A stretch of DNA of 41,668 nt from UBA11475 sp045593005 (GTDB taxonomy: Bacteria; Bacillota; Clostridia; Christensenellales; Borkfalkiaceae), in the NCBI GenBank assembly GCA_045593005.1, contig JAZNVV010000028.1:1-41668 (forward strand). The letters run 5' to 3'. Each line of letters begins with the position of its first letter. Within the stretch, counting starts at the first letter, position 1. Positions 6,805 to 14,612 of this stretch are shown one piece after another. Position numbers and translations under genes: made by a program. The notes beneath the pieces were generated by a model. The model ran no database searches. It was given only the letters and a program-made list of their open reading frames with translations, and was not told the origin of the DNA.

Positions 6805-9093
6805 GTGAATAAAGGTTTAGAATTTAAAATAAAAGAAATGGCGCAACGTATTAGAACTTTGCGTGAAATTATGGGCTATTCTGTTGAAGAAATGGCTAAA
6901 AAAACTGGCGTAACCGTTAATGAATATACCAGTTGCGAACTAGGTGAAAAGGACCTTAACTTCGCCTTTTTATACCGTTGCGCAGATGCGTTAAAGGTAG
7001 ACGTAACTGAAATTATCGACGGTACGGGCCCAAGACTTGCTGGTTATACTGTAACAAGATTTGGCGACGGGCAAGAAATTCAAAAAGCGCACGGCATGAC
7101 CTATTTTAACCTTGCGTCTGCATTTAAAAACCGTATTGCCGAGCCACTTTACGTCGTTTCCGATTATGACGAATCTTTGCAAAATAAACCTATTGAAGTT
7201 ACTAGCCACGACGGACAAGAATGCGATATCGTTGTTAGAGGTGCATTAAAAGTTCAAATAGGCAATCACGTTGAAATATTGAGAGCAGGCGACAGTATTT
7301 ATTACGATTCATCCGTACCACACGGTATGATAGCCGTCGACGGTGAAAATTGCGAATTTTACGCATTTGTTTTAAATCCGTCCAAAGCTCCTATGGAAAC
7401 TATTACGCACGCTAAATCTGACGTAGTATTTGCACCTGTTAAAAAGGTTCAAAAGACCGTTCAGCGTGTTTGGGAAGATTTTATTATTCCAGTTGATAAT
7501 AAAGACGGCGTGCTTGAAAGCATTTCGTTTAAAAACGACGATAAATTTAACTTTGCGTATGACGTTATAGATAAACTGGGTGAACGTTATCCTGATAAAG
7601 TTGCAATGTTACATATTGCCGACGATAAGACGGAGAGAAAGTTTACCTTTTCACAGTTAAAGAGAGCGTCTTCGCAAACGGCTAACTATTTTAAGTCGCT
7701 TGGCATTAAAAAAGGCGACAAGGTAATGCTTATATTAAAGCGCCATTATCAGTTCTGGTTTGCAATTTTAGCATTGCACAAACTTGGTGCAGTTGCAATT
7801 CCTGCGACAAACCAACTTAAAGAACACGATATTACTTATCGTTTGCAAAAGGCTGGCGTAAAGACCGTTCTTTGTACTGCCGACGGTGAAGTTAGTAAAG
7901 AAGTTGAAAAATCCGTTAAAGAATGTCCTTTTGTTGAAAATCTTATTATGGTAAACGGCAAAGCAGACGGCTGGAGATCTTTTGAAGAAGAATATGAATT
8001 ATTCTCTGGCAAGTTTGAAAGGACGGAAGAAACTGCTTGTGGTGACGATACAATGCTTATGTATTTCACTTCCGGCACGACGGGCAATCCAAAGATTGCA
8101 ATGCACAATTTTAAATATCCGTTAGGTCATTTTATAACGGCAAAATACTGGCATTGTGTAAATCCAGACGGGTTGCACTTAACCGTTGCAGATACCGGTT
8201 GGGCAAAAGCCGCTTGGGGCAAGATTTACGGTCAATGGCTCTGTGAAGCAGGTATTTTCGTTTACGACTTTGATAGATTTGATGCAAACGAACTTTTACC
8301 TATGTTTAAAAAGCATAACATTACAACCTTCTGCGCACCACCAACTATTTTAAGAATGATGGTCAAGCAAGATTTGTCTAACTTCGATTTATCTACAATC
8401 GAACATATGACAACGGCAGGTGAAGCGCTTAACCCTGAAGTATTCCGTCAGTTTGAAAACGCTACTGGCTTGCAAATTATGGAAGGTTTTGGTCAGACTG
8501 AAACGACGGTTGCTCTTGCAAATCTTGCAGGTACCGTTTCAAAACTTGGCTCAATGGGTAAACCAGTTCCACTTTACGACATCAAACTTTTAGATGCTGA
8601 CGGTAGACAAGTTTCCGTTGGTGAAGTTGGTGAAATTTGCTTTAACGTTTCAAACGGTAAACCAAACGGTTTATTTACCGGTTATTTTGAGGATGCTGAA
8701 AAGACTGCAGAATGCTGGCACAACGGATATTATCACACGGGCGACACTGCTTGGCGTGATGAAGACGGCTATTTTTGGTACGTTGGCAGGGTGGACGACC
8801 TTATCAAGTCGTCGGGCTATCGTATCGGACCGTTTGAAATCGAAAACGTTATTATGGAACTTCCTTACGTATTAGAATGTGGCGTTTCAGCAGAACCTGA
8901 CGAAGTAAGGGGACAAGTTGTTAAGGCAAGTATCGTTTTAGTTAAAGGCACGGTTGCATCTGAAGAATTGAAGAAAGAAATTCAAGAATACGTTAAAACT
9001 CGTACGGCACCTTATAAATACCCACGCGTTATTGTGTTTAAGGACGAATTGCCAAAGACTACAAGTGGTAAAATACAACGTAACAAACTTTAA
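6805..9093 (+). CDS. XRE-cupin-acyl-CoA ligase fusion, second copy (behind Val T-box)
   Basis: This 762-residue protein is a clear paralogue of the preceding fusion, with the same three parts. These are an XRE helix-turn-helix (~10-70, IRTLREIMGYSVEEMAKKT), a cupin (~125-190, GDSIYYDSSVPHGMIAV) and an AMP-forming ligase with TSGTTGNPK from residue 422, EGFGQTETT, GRVDDLIKSSGYRIGPFE and LPKTTSGKIQRNKL. I choose the GTG at 6805 because GGAGGT ends 4 bases upstream. The open frame back to 6697 is T-box leader. An ATG at 6803 overlaps the GTG but is followed at once by TGA. The gene heads an operon with ilvE, an ATPase gene and the VOR subunits. From context I infer isobutyrate as the acid activated, which would yield valine. 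The fused HTH and cupin again suggest a metabolite-sensing regulatory role. Confidence 0.88.
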   Translation: MNKGLEFKIKEMAQRIRTLREIMGYSVEEMAKKTGVTVNEYTSCELGEKDLNFAFLYRCADALKVDVTEIIDGTGPRLAGYTVTRFGDGQEIQKAHGMTYFNLASAFKNRIAEPLYVVSDYDESLQNKPIEVTSHDGQECDIVVRGALKVQIGNHVEILRAGDSIYYDSSVPHGMIAVDGENCEFYAFVLNPSKAPMETITHAKSDVVFAPVKKVQKTVQRVWEDFIIPVDNKDGVLESISFKNDDKFNFAYDVIDKLGERYPDKVAMLHIADDKTERKFTFSQLKRASSQTANYFKSLGIKKGDKVMLILKRHYQFWFAILALHKLGAVAIPATNQLKEHDITYRLQKAGVKTVLCTADGEVSKEVEKSVKECPFVENLIMVNGKADGWRSFEEEYELFSGKFERTEETACGDDTMLMYFTSGTTGNPKIAMHNFKYPLGHFITAKYWHCVNPDGLHLTVADTGWAKAAWGKIYGQWLCEAGIFVYDFDRFDANELLPMFKKHNITTFCAPPTILRMMVKQDLSNFDLSTIEHMTTAGEALNPEVFRQFENATGLQIMEGFGQTETTVALANLAGTVSKLGSMGKPVPLYDIKLLDADGRQVSVGEVGEICFNVSNGKPNGLFTGYFEDAEKTAECWHNGYYHTGDTAWRDEDGYFWYVGRVDDLIKSSGYRIGPFEIENVIMELPYVLECGVSAEPDEVRGQVVKASIVLVKGTVASEELKKEIQEYVKTRTAPYKYPRVIVFKDELPKTTSGKIQRNKL

Positions 9094-9156
9094 TATTTAA
9101 TGCTTACGCATTACTAATAAATCGATAAATTATGCGTTTTAATAGGGGATTAAATT

Positions 9157-10236
9157 ATGAAATATCAAATTAAAATTACAAAAACAACGTCACCAAAAGC
9201 AAAACCACAGGACGAAACAAAACTTGGTTTTGGCAAGATTTTTACCGACCATATGTTTATGATGAAGTGGTCTAGCGAAAAAGGTTGGTATGATGGTGAA
9301 ATCGTTCCTTTTGGCAATATTCCTATTCATCCAGCATCAACTGTTTTGCACTACGGCGCTGAAATTTTTGAAGGGATGAAGGCTTATCGCACGGTAAATG
9401 ACGAAATTGTTATGTTCCGTCCGACTGAAAATATTAAAAGACTTAACGACAGCGCAGAAAGACTTTGCTTGCCAAAGCTTGATGAAGAAGGCTGTTTAGA
9501 TATCTTAAAAACTCTTGTTGAACTTGAAAAAGACTGGGTTCCACATTCCGACGGCACGGCTTTATATTTAAGACCATATATGTTCGGCAACGACCCACAT
9601 CTTGGCGTTCACGCTGTACACGAAGCTGTTTTTGTAGTAATTTGTTCGCCTGTTGGCGCGTATTATGCAGAGGGTATTAACCCTGTTAAAATCGCTATTG
9701 AATCTGAAGACGTCAGAGCAGTTCGTGGTGGCACGGGTTATGCTAAATGTGGTGGTAACTACGCTGCAAGTTTAAGAGCAGGTCAACGTGCTGAACAATC
9801 TGGCTACACGCAAGTTCTTTGGCTTGACGGTGTTGAAAGAAAGTATATTGAAGAAGTTGGCGCTATGAACGTTATGTTCAAACTTGACGGCAAAATTGTA
9901 ACGCCTGCACTCACCGGCTCAATTTTACCGGGTATTACACGTAAATCTTGCGTTGAACTTTTAAAAGACTGGGGTTACGACGTTCAGGAAAGACTTTTCT
10001 CCGTTGACGAACTTTTCGACGCAGCAAAGAGTGGTAAACTTGAAGAGGCTTGGGGTACTGGTACGGCAGCAGTAATTTCGCCTATCGGTAAACTTTTCTA
10101 TCAGGGCAACGAATATTTAGTTTCTAATAACGAAATAGGCGAACTTGCTCAAAAACTTTACGACAATCTTACAGGTATTCAATGGGGTAAACTTCCAGAC
10201 AATAAAGGTTGGATTGAAAAAGTTTGCAAAGGTTAA
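9157..10236 (+). CDS. ilvE: Branched-chain amino acid aminotransferase
   Basis: This 359-residue class-IV PLP aminotransferase has the length and motifs of the BCAT group: HYGAEIFEGMKAYR near the N-terminus, the Schiff-base lysine in YAKCGGNYAASL (Lys197), EEVGAMNVMF and GTGTAAVISPIG near the end. It transfers the amino group between glutamate and 2-oxoisovalerate, 3-methyl-2-oxopentanoate or 4-methyl-2-oxopentanoate in the cytoplasm, the final step in Val, Ile and Leu synthesis. The ATG has a GGGG-type ribosome binding site. The gene starts 63 bases after the ligase stop with only a weak hairpin between, so it probably shares the Val T-box transcript. Being next to VOR, it would convert that enzyme's 2-oxoacid products into amino acids or do the reverse. 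Confidence 0.92.
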   Translation: MKYQIKITKTTSPKAKPQDETKLGFGKIFTDHMFMMKWSSEKGWYDGEIVPFGNIPIHPASTVLHYGAEIFEGMKAYRTVNDEIVMFRPTENIKRLNDSAERLCLPKLDEEGCLDILKTLVELEKDWVPHSDGTALYLRPYMFGNDPHLGVHAVHEAVFVVICSPVGAYYAEGINPVKIAIESEDVRAVRGGTGYAKCGGNYAASLRAGQRAEQSGYTQVLWLDGVERKYIEEVGAMNVMFKLDGKIVTPALTGSILPGITRKSCVELLKDWGYDVQERLFSVDELFDAAKSGKLEEAWGTGTAAVISPIGKLFYQGNEYLVSNNEIGELAQKLYDNLTGIQWGKLPDNKGWIEKVCKG

Positions 10237-10238
10237 TT

Positions 10239-10913
10239 ATGACAAACAAATATAAACGGGTATATATTTTAGCAGGGCATTACGGTAGTGGTAAAACTAA
10301 TATCGCAGTCAATCTTGCGCTTAAAATGAAGAGCGACGGATTTGACGTTAATATTGCCGACCTAGATATAGTCAATCCGTATTTTAGAACGAAAGACAGC
10401 GCTGATGAACTAAAAAATGCAGGCATAAAACTTATTTCGCCCACCTACGCTAATACAAACGTTGACCTTCCTGCTCTTCCACAAGAAGTATATGCGTTAG
10501 TTCAGCAAAGGACGGCAAAGGCTGTTTTGGACGTCGGTGGTGACGACCGTGGCGCTTATGCTTTGGGTAGATACGCCCCGTATATTTTAGAAGAAAACGA
10601 CTATGAAATGTGTTTTGTGGTAAACTTTTTTAGACCGCTTACGCAGAGCGTTGATGAAGCGATTGAAGTTATGCGTGAAATTGAGTTGGCTTGTAAAATC
10701 AAATTTACTGCAATAATAAACAACTCTAACTTGGGCGCTTTATCGGATAAAGAAAGTATTGAAAAGACTTTTTCTTTATCGGACGAACTTTCTTCTAAAA
10801 CAGGGTTACCTATCATTTATACAACCGTTTCAGAAAATTTAACTAATCAATTTAATAGGGAAGATATACTTCCACTTAAATTACAGAAAAAATATTACGA
10901 TATCAAGGAGTAG
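10239..10913 (+). CDS. ParA/MinD-like P-loop ATPase of the 2-oxoacid oxidoreductase operon
   Basis: This 224-residue protein begins with a P-loop GHYGSGKTNI (Gly13-Lys19 region), then DLDIVNPYFRTKD and VLDVGGDDRGA, the switch-like segments of SIMIBI-class (ParA/MinD/CobQ-like) ATPases. I prefer ATG 10239, with AAAGG 6 bases upstream, over the ATG at 10224 that overlaps ilvE. The protein lies between ilvE and the ferredoxin subunit and ends 4 bases before it, so it belongs to the operon. Relatives of this type are often seen next to ferredoxin-dependent oxidoreductases. Iron-sulfur cluster delivery or enzyme maturation is a guess, since the CxxC pair of Mrp/NBP35 scaffold proteins is absent here. 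Confidence 0.72.
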   Translation: MTNKYKRVYILAGHYGSGKTNIAVNLALKMKSDGFDVNIADLDIVNPYFRTKDSADELKNAGIKLISPTYANTNVDLPALPQEVYALVQQRTAKAVLDVGGDDRGAYALGRYAPYILEENDYEMCFVVNFFRPLTQSVDEAIEVMREIELACKIKFTAIINNSNLGALSDKESIEKTFSLSDELSSKTGLPIIYTTVSENLTNQFNREDILPLKLQKKYYDIKE

Positions 10914-10917
10914 CACT

Positions 10918-11124
10918 ATGGCAAAGGTTACTATAGATTTTAACGTATGTAAAGGCTGTGGACTATGCGTAAACGCTTGTCCTAAAAAAATAATTGCTCT
11001 TTCAAAAGATAAACTAAACGCAAAAGGACATTCTCCAGCGGAAATTACTAATCAGGATTTATGTATTGCGTGCGCTTTTTGCGCAACAATGTGCCCTGAT
11101 TGCGCTATTACCGTAGAGAAGTAG
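10918..11124 (+). CDS. vorD: 2x[4Fe-4S] ferredoxin subunit of 2-oxoacid oxidoreductase
   Basis: This 68-residue protein has two complete ferredoxin motifs, CKGCGLCVNACP and CIACAFCATMCP. It would carry electrons between the oxidoreductase core and soluble ferredoxin. This is the delta subunit of four-subunit VOR/KOR-type enzymes, and here it is the first of the four subunit genes. A ribosome binding site AAGGAG lies at the end of the preceding ATPase gene, with 4 bases between the genes. The delta name rests on the order D-B-A-C. Confidence 0.88.
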   Translation: MAKVTIDFNVCKGCGLCVNACPKKIIALSKDKLNAKGHSPAEITNQDLCIACAFCATMCPDCAITVEK

Positions 11125-11136
11125 TGAGGTGTTATT

Positions 11137-12198
11137 ATGACAGATAAAGTTTTAATGAAAGGTAATGAAGCTATCGCTGAAGCCGCTATCAAAGCAGGTT
11201 GCAGACATTACTTCGGTTATCCTATCACTCCACAAACGGAAATCGCTGCTTATATGGCAAAACGTATGCCTAAAATCGGTGGTACGTTTTTACAGGCAGA
11301 AAGTGAAATTTCAGCAATCAATATGGTTTATGGCGTTGCCGGTGCTGGCTACCGTGTTATGACGTCTTCTTCAAGCCCTGGTATTTCGTTAAAGCAGGAA
11401 GGTATTTCATATATTGTCGGTGCTGATTTGCCAGCCCTTATTGTAAACGTTCAACGTGGTGGTCCTGGTCTTGGTGGCATTCAACCATCACAATCGGACT
11501 ATTTCCAAGCAACTAAAGGTGGTGGACACGGCGACTATCGTTTAATCTGTCTTGCCCCTGCATCTGTTCAGGAAATGGCTGATTTAACAATTAAAGCGTT
11601 TGACCTTGCTGATAAATATAGAATGCCGGCTATGCTTTTAGCCGACGGCACTATGGGACAAATGATGGAACCTGTTTCTATTCCTGAAGTTGCTTTAGCG
11701 CCAGCCAAAAAGCCTTGGGCTGCAAATGGAACAAAGGGCGAAAGAGAACATAACATCATCAACTCTTTATACTTAAAACCTGAAGTTTTAGAAAAGGTTA
11801 ACTTTGAAAGATTTGCTCGCTATGCTGAAGTTGAAAAGAACGAAGTTATGTATGAAGAATATATGATGGATGATGCTGAATACTGCGTCGTAGCATTCGG
11901 TATTGCTGCGCGTGTTTCTAAAAACGCCGTTACGGAAGCAAGAAAGCAGGGCATTAAAGTAGGTTTAATTAGACCTATTACTTTATGGCCTTTCCCAACA
12001 AAAGTGTTAAATAAAGCTGTGGAAAAGGTTAAAGCTTTCATTTCGGTAGAACTTTCTATGGGGCAAATGATTGAAGACGTTCGTCTTGCTACTGAATGCA
12101 AAAGACCAGTTGTTCTTTGCAATAGGGCAGGTGGCATGATACCTTCTCCTGAACAAGTTCTCGAAACGATTTACAACGTTGTAAAGGAGGTAAAATAA
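11137..12198 (+). CDS. vorB: 2-oxoacid:ferredoxin oxidoreductase alpha subunit (VorB type)
   Basis: This 353-residue protein carries the YPITPQTE motif of the pyrimidine-binding/domain-I subunit, followed by QAESEISAINMVYGVAGAG, TSSSSPGISLKQEG and QRGGPGLGG. These features match the VorB/KorA group. The complex interconverts a 2-oxoacid plus CoA and oxidised ferredoxin with acyl-CoA plus CO2 and reduced ferredoxin, and the reaction is reversible. The specificity (branched-chain, 2-oxoglutarate or other) cannot be proven from sequence. The VOR reading rests on similarity and on ilvE in the same operon. The gene has a GAGGTG site upstream and runs directly into the beta subunit gene, sharing the base at 12198. 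Confidence 0.88.
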   Translation: MTDKVLMKGNEAIAEAAIKAGCRHYFGYPITPQTEIAAYMAKRMPKIGGTFLQAESEISAINMVYGVAGAGYRVMTSSSSPGISLKQEGISYIVGADLPALIVNVQRGGPGLGGIQPSQSDYFQATKGGGHGDYRLICLAPASVQEMADLTIKAFDLADKYRMPAMLLADGTMGQMMEPVSIPEVALAPAKKPWAANGTKGEREHNIINSLYLKPEVLEKVNFERFARYAEVEKNEVMYEEYMMDDAEYCVVAFGIAARVSKNAVTEARKQGIKVGLIRPITLWPFPTKVLNKAVEKVKAFISVELSMGQMIEDVRLATECKRPVVLCNRAGGMIPSPEQVLETIYNVVKEVK

Positions 12199-12950
12199 TG
12201 GCTACGGTATTTAAAAAACCACAGGCACTAACAGACGTGCCACTTCATTACTGTCCAGGCTGTACACACGGCATTATCCATCGTCTTGTTGCAGAAGCGA
12301 TTGACGAACTTGGTATTGTTGGTAAAACGGTTGGCGTTGCGCCAGTAGGTTGCGCAGTTATGGCTTACGATTATTTTGCCTGCGATATGGTAGAGGCTGC
12401 TCACGGTAGAGCGCCTGCTGTTGCAACCGGCTTAAAACGTTGTATGCCTGAAAATATTATATTTACGTACCAAGGGGACGGCGACCTTGCCTCTATCGGT
12501 ATGGCTGAAACTGTTCACGCTGCAACAAGAAACGAAAACATTACTATCATTTTCGTAAATAATGCAATTTACGGCATGACGGGTGGGCAAATGGCACCTA
12601 CGTCGCTCCCTGGTCAAGTTACGCAAACTTCACCATATGGTAGAGACGTTAAGACACAAGGTTTTCCTATTAAAGTGTCGGAACTTTTATCAGCTTTAGA
12701 CGGTCCTGAATATATCGAGCGTGTTGCTGTAAATAACGTTAAAAACGTAAAAAATGCTAAAAAGGCTATCTTGAAGGCGTTCAAAAACCAAATTGAAGGC
12801 AAAGGCTTTTCTCTTATTGAAGTAGTATCTTCTTGCCCTACCAACTGGGGTATGACGCCACAAAAAGCGCTTGAATGGGTTGAGGAAAATATGCTTCCAT
12901 ATTACCCACTTGGCGTATATAAAGATAAAAGCGCTAATAAGGAGGACTAA
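12198..12950 (+). CDS. vorA: 2-oxoacid:ferredoxin oxidoreductase beta subunit, TPP-binding
   Basis: This 250-residue protein has the iron-sulfur-type CPGCTHG motif, the thiamine-pyrophosphate Mg site (GDGDLASIGMAE followed by VNNAIYGMTGGQ) and conserved cysteines around residue 52. These are typical of the TPP subunit of VOR/KOR enzymes. Its ATG overlaps the alpha-subunit stop (TAATG), with GGAGG just upstream, so the two subunits should be made in step. Together with the alpha subunit it forms the active site. Confidence 0.88.
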   Translation: MATVFKKPQALTDVPLHYCPGCTHGIIHRLVAEAIDELGIVGKTVGVAPVGCAVMAYDYFACDMVEAAHGRAPAVATGLKRCMPENIIFTYQGDGDLASIGMAETVHAATRNENITIIFVNNAIYGMTGGQMAPTSLPGQVTQTSPYGRDVKTQGFPIKVSELLSALDGPEYIERVAVNNVKNVKNAKKAILKAFKNQIEGKGFSLIEVVSSCPTNWGMTPQKALEWVEENMLPYYPLGVYKDKSANKED

Positions 12951-12954
12951 TTAA

Positions 12955-13491
12955 ATGACGACAGAAGTTTTAATTGCAGGCTTTGGTGGTCAAGGCGTAC
13001 TCTTTGCAGGGAAATTTTTAGCATATAAAGGTCTTTTAGAAGACAAACAAGTTAGTTGGCTCCCTTCTTACGGCCCTGAAATGCGTGGTGGTACGGCAAA
13101 CTGTTCGATTATTATTAGTGATGAACCTGTTGGTTCGCCAATCGTATCTAATCCTGGCGTATTGCTTGCTATGAATTTGCCTTCGCTTGATAAGTATGAA
13201 AACGAAGCACTTTCCGGCTCGGTAATTATTGTTGACAGCACGTTAATTGATAGAAAGATCACTCGTACGGACGTTAAGGCTTATTATATTCCTGCTACAA
13301 AATTAGCAAAGGATATGAACGCTCCTACGCTTGCAAATATGATTATGATAGGTAAAATGATTAAAGAAACAAATATCGTTTCTATCGATAATTTAGAGGA
13401 TGCAATGAAGAAAGTTGTTCCACCTAAAAAGGCTGATTTAATGGGTATAAATATGCAGGCAGTTATGCTTGGATATAATTACAAAGATTAA
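12955..13491 (+). CDS. vorC: 2-oxoacid:ferredoxin oxidoreductase gamma subunit
   Basis: This 178-residue protein matches the gamma domain of the oxidoreductase family, with GFGGQGVLFAGKFLA at the start and LPSYGPEMRGGTANCSI after it. It is the last gene of the operon and sits 4 bases after the beta subunit, with GGAGGA upstream of the ATG. A strong terminator follows within 20 bases. With it, all four subunits (ferredoxin, alpha, beta, gamma) are present and intact. Confidence 0.88.
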   Translation: MTTEVLIAGFGGQGVLFAGKFLAYKGLLEDKQVSWLPSYGPEMRGGTANCSIIISDEPVGSPIVSNPGVLLAMNLPSLDKYENEALSGSVIIVDSTLIDRKITRTDVKAYYIPATKLAKDMNAPTLANMIMIGKMIKETNIVSIDNLEDAMKKVVPPKKADLMGINMQAVMLGYNYKD

Positions 13492-13501
13492 TTTTAAGAA
13501 T

Positions 13502-13534
13502 AAAAAACGCAGACGTGAACGTCTGCGTTTTTTA
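13502..13534 (+). terminator. Intrinsic terminator of the ligase-ilvE-vor operon
   Basis: A perfect 8-bp GC-rich stem (CGCAGACG, loop TGAA, CGTCTGCG) is flanked by A and T tracts, so it can stop transcription from either side. The AraC gene on the other strand ends about 30 bases further on. Confidence 0.92.
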
Positions 13535-13566
13535 TTTTTGGTATAATTTGACAGCACCGTTATATG

Positions 13567-14376
13567 TTAAAAACAACCATAAGTGTTGTTTTTGCGATAG
13601 GAAAGGGGCGTGTCATTGTAAAAAGATTTAAATTTTTTAATAAAATGACTGACCGAACTATAATCAAGACAATTCGATATTTCTTCCACGCTCAAATTCG
13701 TATTTAATAAAAGATTAGAAGCGCCCTCAAGCCTTTTAATTGCAACGTAATCAATAGGGGTTTTACCCGTCAACGCCTTAAACTCTTTTATTAAGGAAGT
13801 GTGCGAAACGTCGTATCTTTTATAAACGTCGTAAATGCGTTCACAGTTTAATAAATATTTATCGGCACAATCGCAAAAATGTTTTGCAAGTTCGCTAATA
13901 TCACGTTTTTTAAATATTGATAAATTATTTATAACGTCGTTTAATAATGAAAAAAGTATGCTGTTGACAGTTATATCTAACTTTTTATCTTTAATAGAAA
14001 AATCACTAATCAGCGTATTAACGTAAGACGCCGTCGTTAAAGAAGTTTTTGATAAATACGTATTTTTTATCAATTTTTTGCAATCAATAAAACTGTCGTT
14101 AAAAGTTATAATAACGCAATTTGCATCTTCTTTACCAACGGATTTAACTACAAAGTTGTCGTCGTTGTTTATGAATAATATATCTTGTTCATTAAGAACT
14201 GTTGTGCGTTCTGTTTTAACCGTAACAATACCATGAGCGACGTATATTAGCGCACAACGGTTGTCTGAAAGTCGTCCATTATAACATTTATTTAATAAAA
14301 ATAACGTAGCGCTACCACTAAATGAAGTGTTAAATAAAGGGGTTACACTTTTAGATTTTTTTATTATTTTATCCAT
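13567..14376 (-). CDS. AraC-family transcriptional regulator
   Basis: This 269-residue protein has an N-terminal cupin-like sensor part (~1-165) and a C-terminal double helix-turn-helix (~170-265) with TGKTPIDYVAIKRLEGA, LSVEEISNCLDYSSVSHFIKKF and a final GxxPLSYR-like segment. The start has GGAGT upstream. The gene is divergent from an ADP-ribosylglycohydrolase-family gene across 236 bases, which makes that gene its likely target. The ligand is unknown. Confidence 0.85.
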   Translation of the reverse strand: MDKIIKKSKSVTPLFNTSFSGSATLFLLNKCYNGRLSDNRCALIYVAHGIVTVKTERTTVLNEQDILFINNDDNFVVKSVGKEDANCVIITFNDSFIDCKKLIKNTYLSKTSLTTASYVNTLISDFSIKDKKLDITVNSILFSLLNDVINNLSIFKKRDISELAKHFCDCADKYLLNCERIYDVYKRYDVSHTSLIKEFKALTGKTPIDYVAIKRLEGASNLLLNTNLSVEEISNCLDYSSVSHFIKKFKSFYNDTPLSYRKNNTYGCF

Positions 14377-14394
14377 AATTTTTACTCCGATAAT

Positions 14395-14423
14395 ATTTTA
14401 CACAATCAGCAAAAATATGTCAA
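14395..14423 (-). promoter_or_regulatory. Promoter of the AraC gene
   Basis: On the minus strand TTGACA (14423-14418) and TAAAAT (14400-14395) are 17 bp apart, just upstream of the GGAGT ribosome binding site. Confidence 0.7.
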
Positions 14424-14528
14424 GTATGATTTTATAAAATCACTATTTAAATACGTATAATTATTTATATAGTTCAAAATTAGATTACTTTTGTGTTTTA
14501 TATTTTTTATTATAATTTTTATATTGAA

Positions 14529-14557
14529 TTTACAATTAAAATGTATTTTTCTACAAT
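14529..14557 (+). promoter_or_regulatory. Candidate promoter of the ADP-ribosylglycohydrolase-family gene
   Basis: TTTACA (14529-14534) and TACAAT (14552-14557) are 17 bp apart in a very AT-rich divergent region. Both boxes deviate from consensus, which fits a promoter that needs an activator such as the neighbouring AraC protein. Confidence 0.45.
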
Positions 14558-14612
14558 AAAAACACGAAAAATTGCTGTAATATTAAATAAGCTCATAAAA
14601 GGAGATAGTAAA

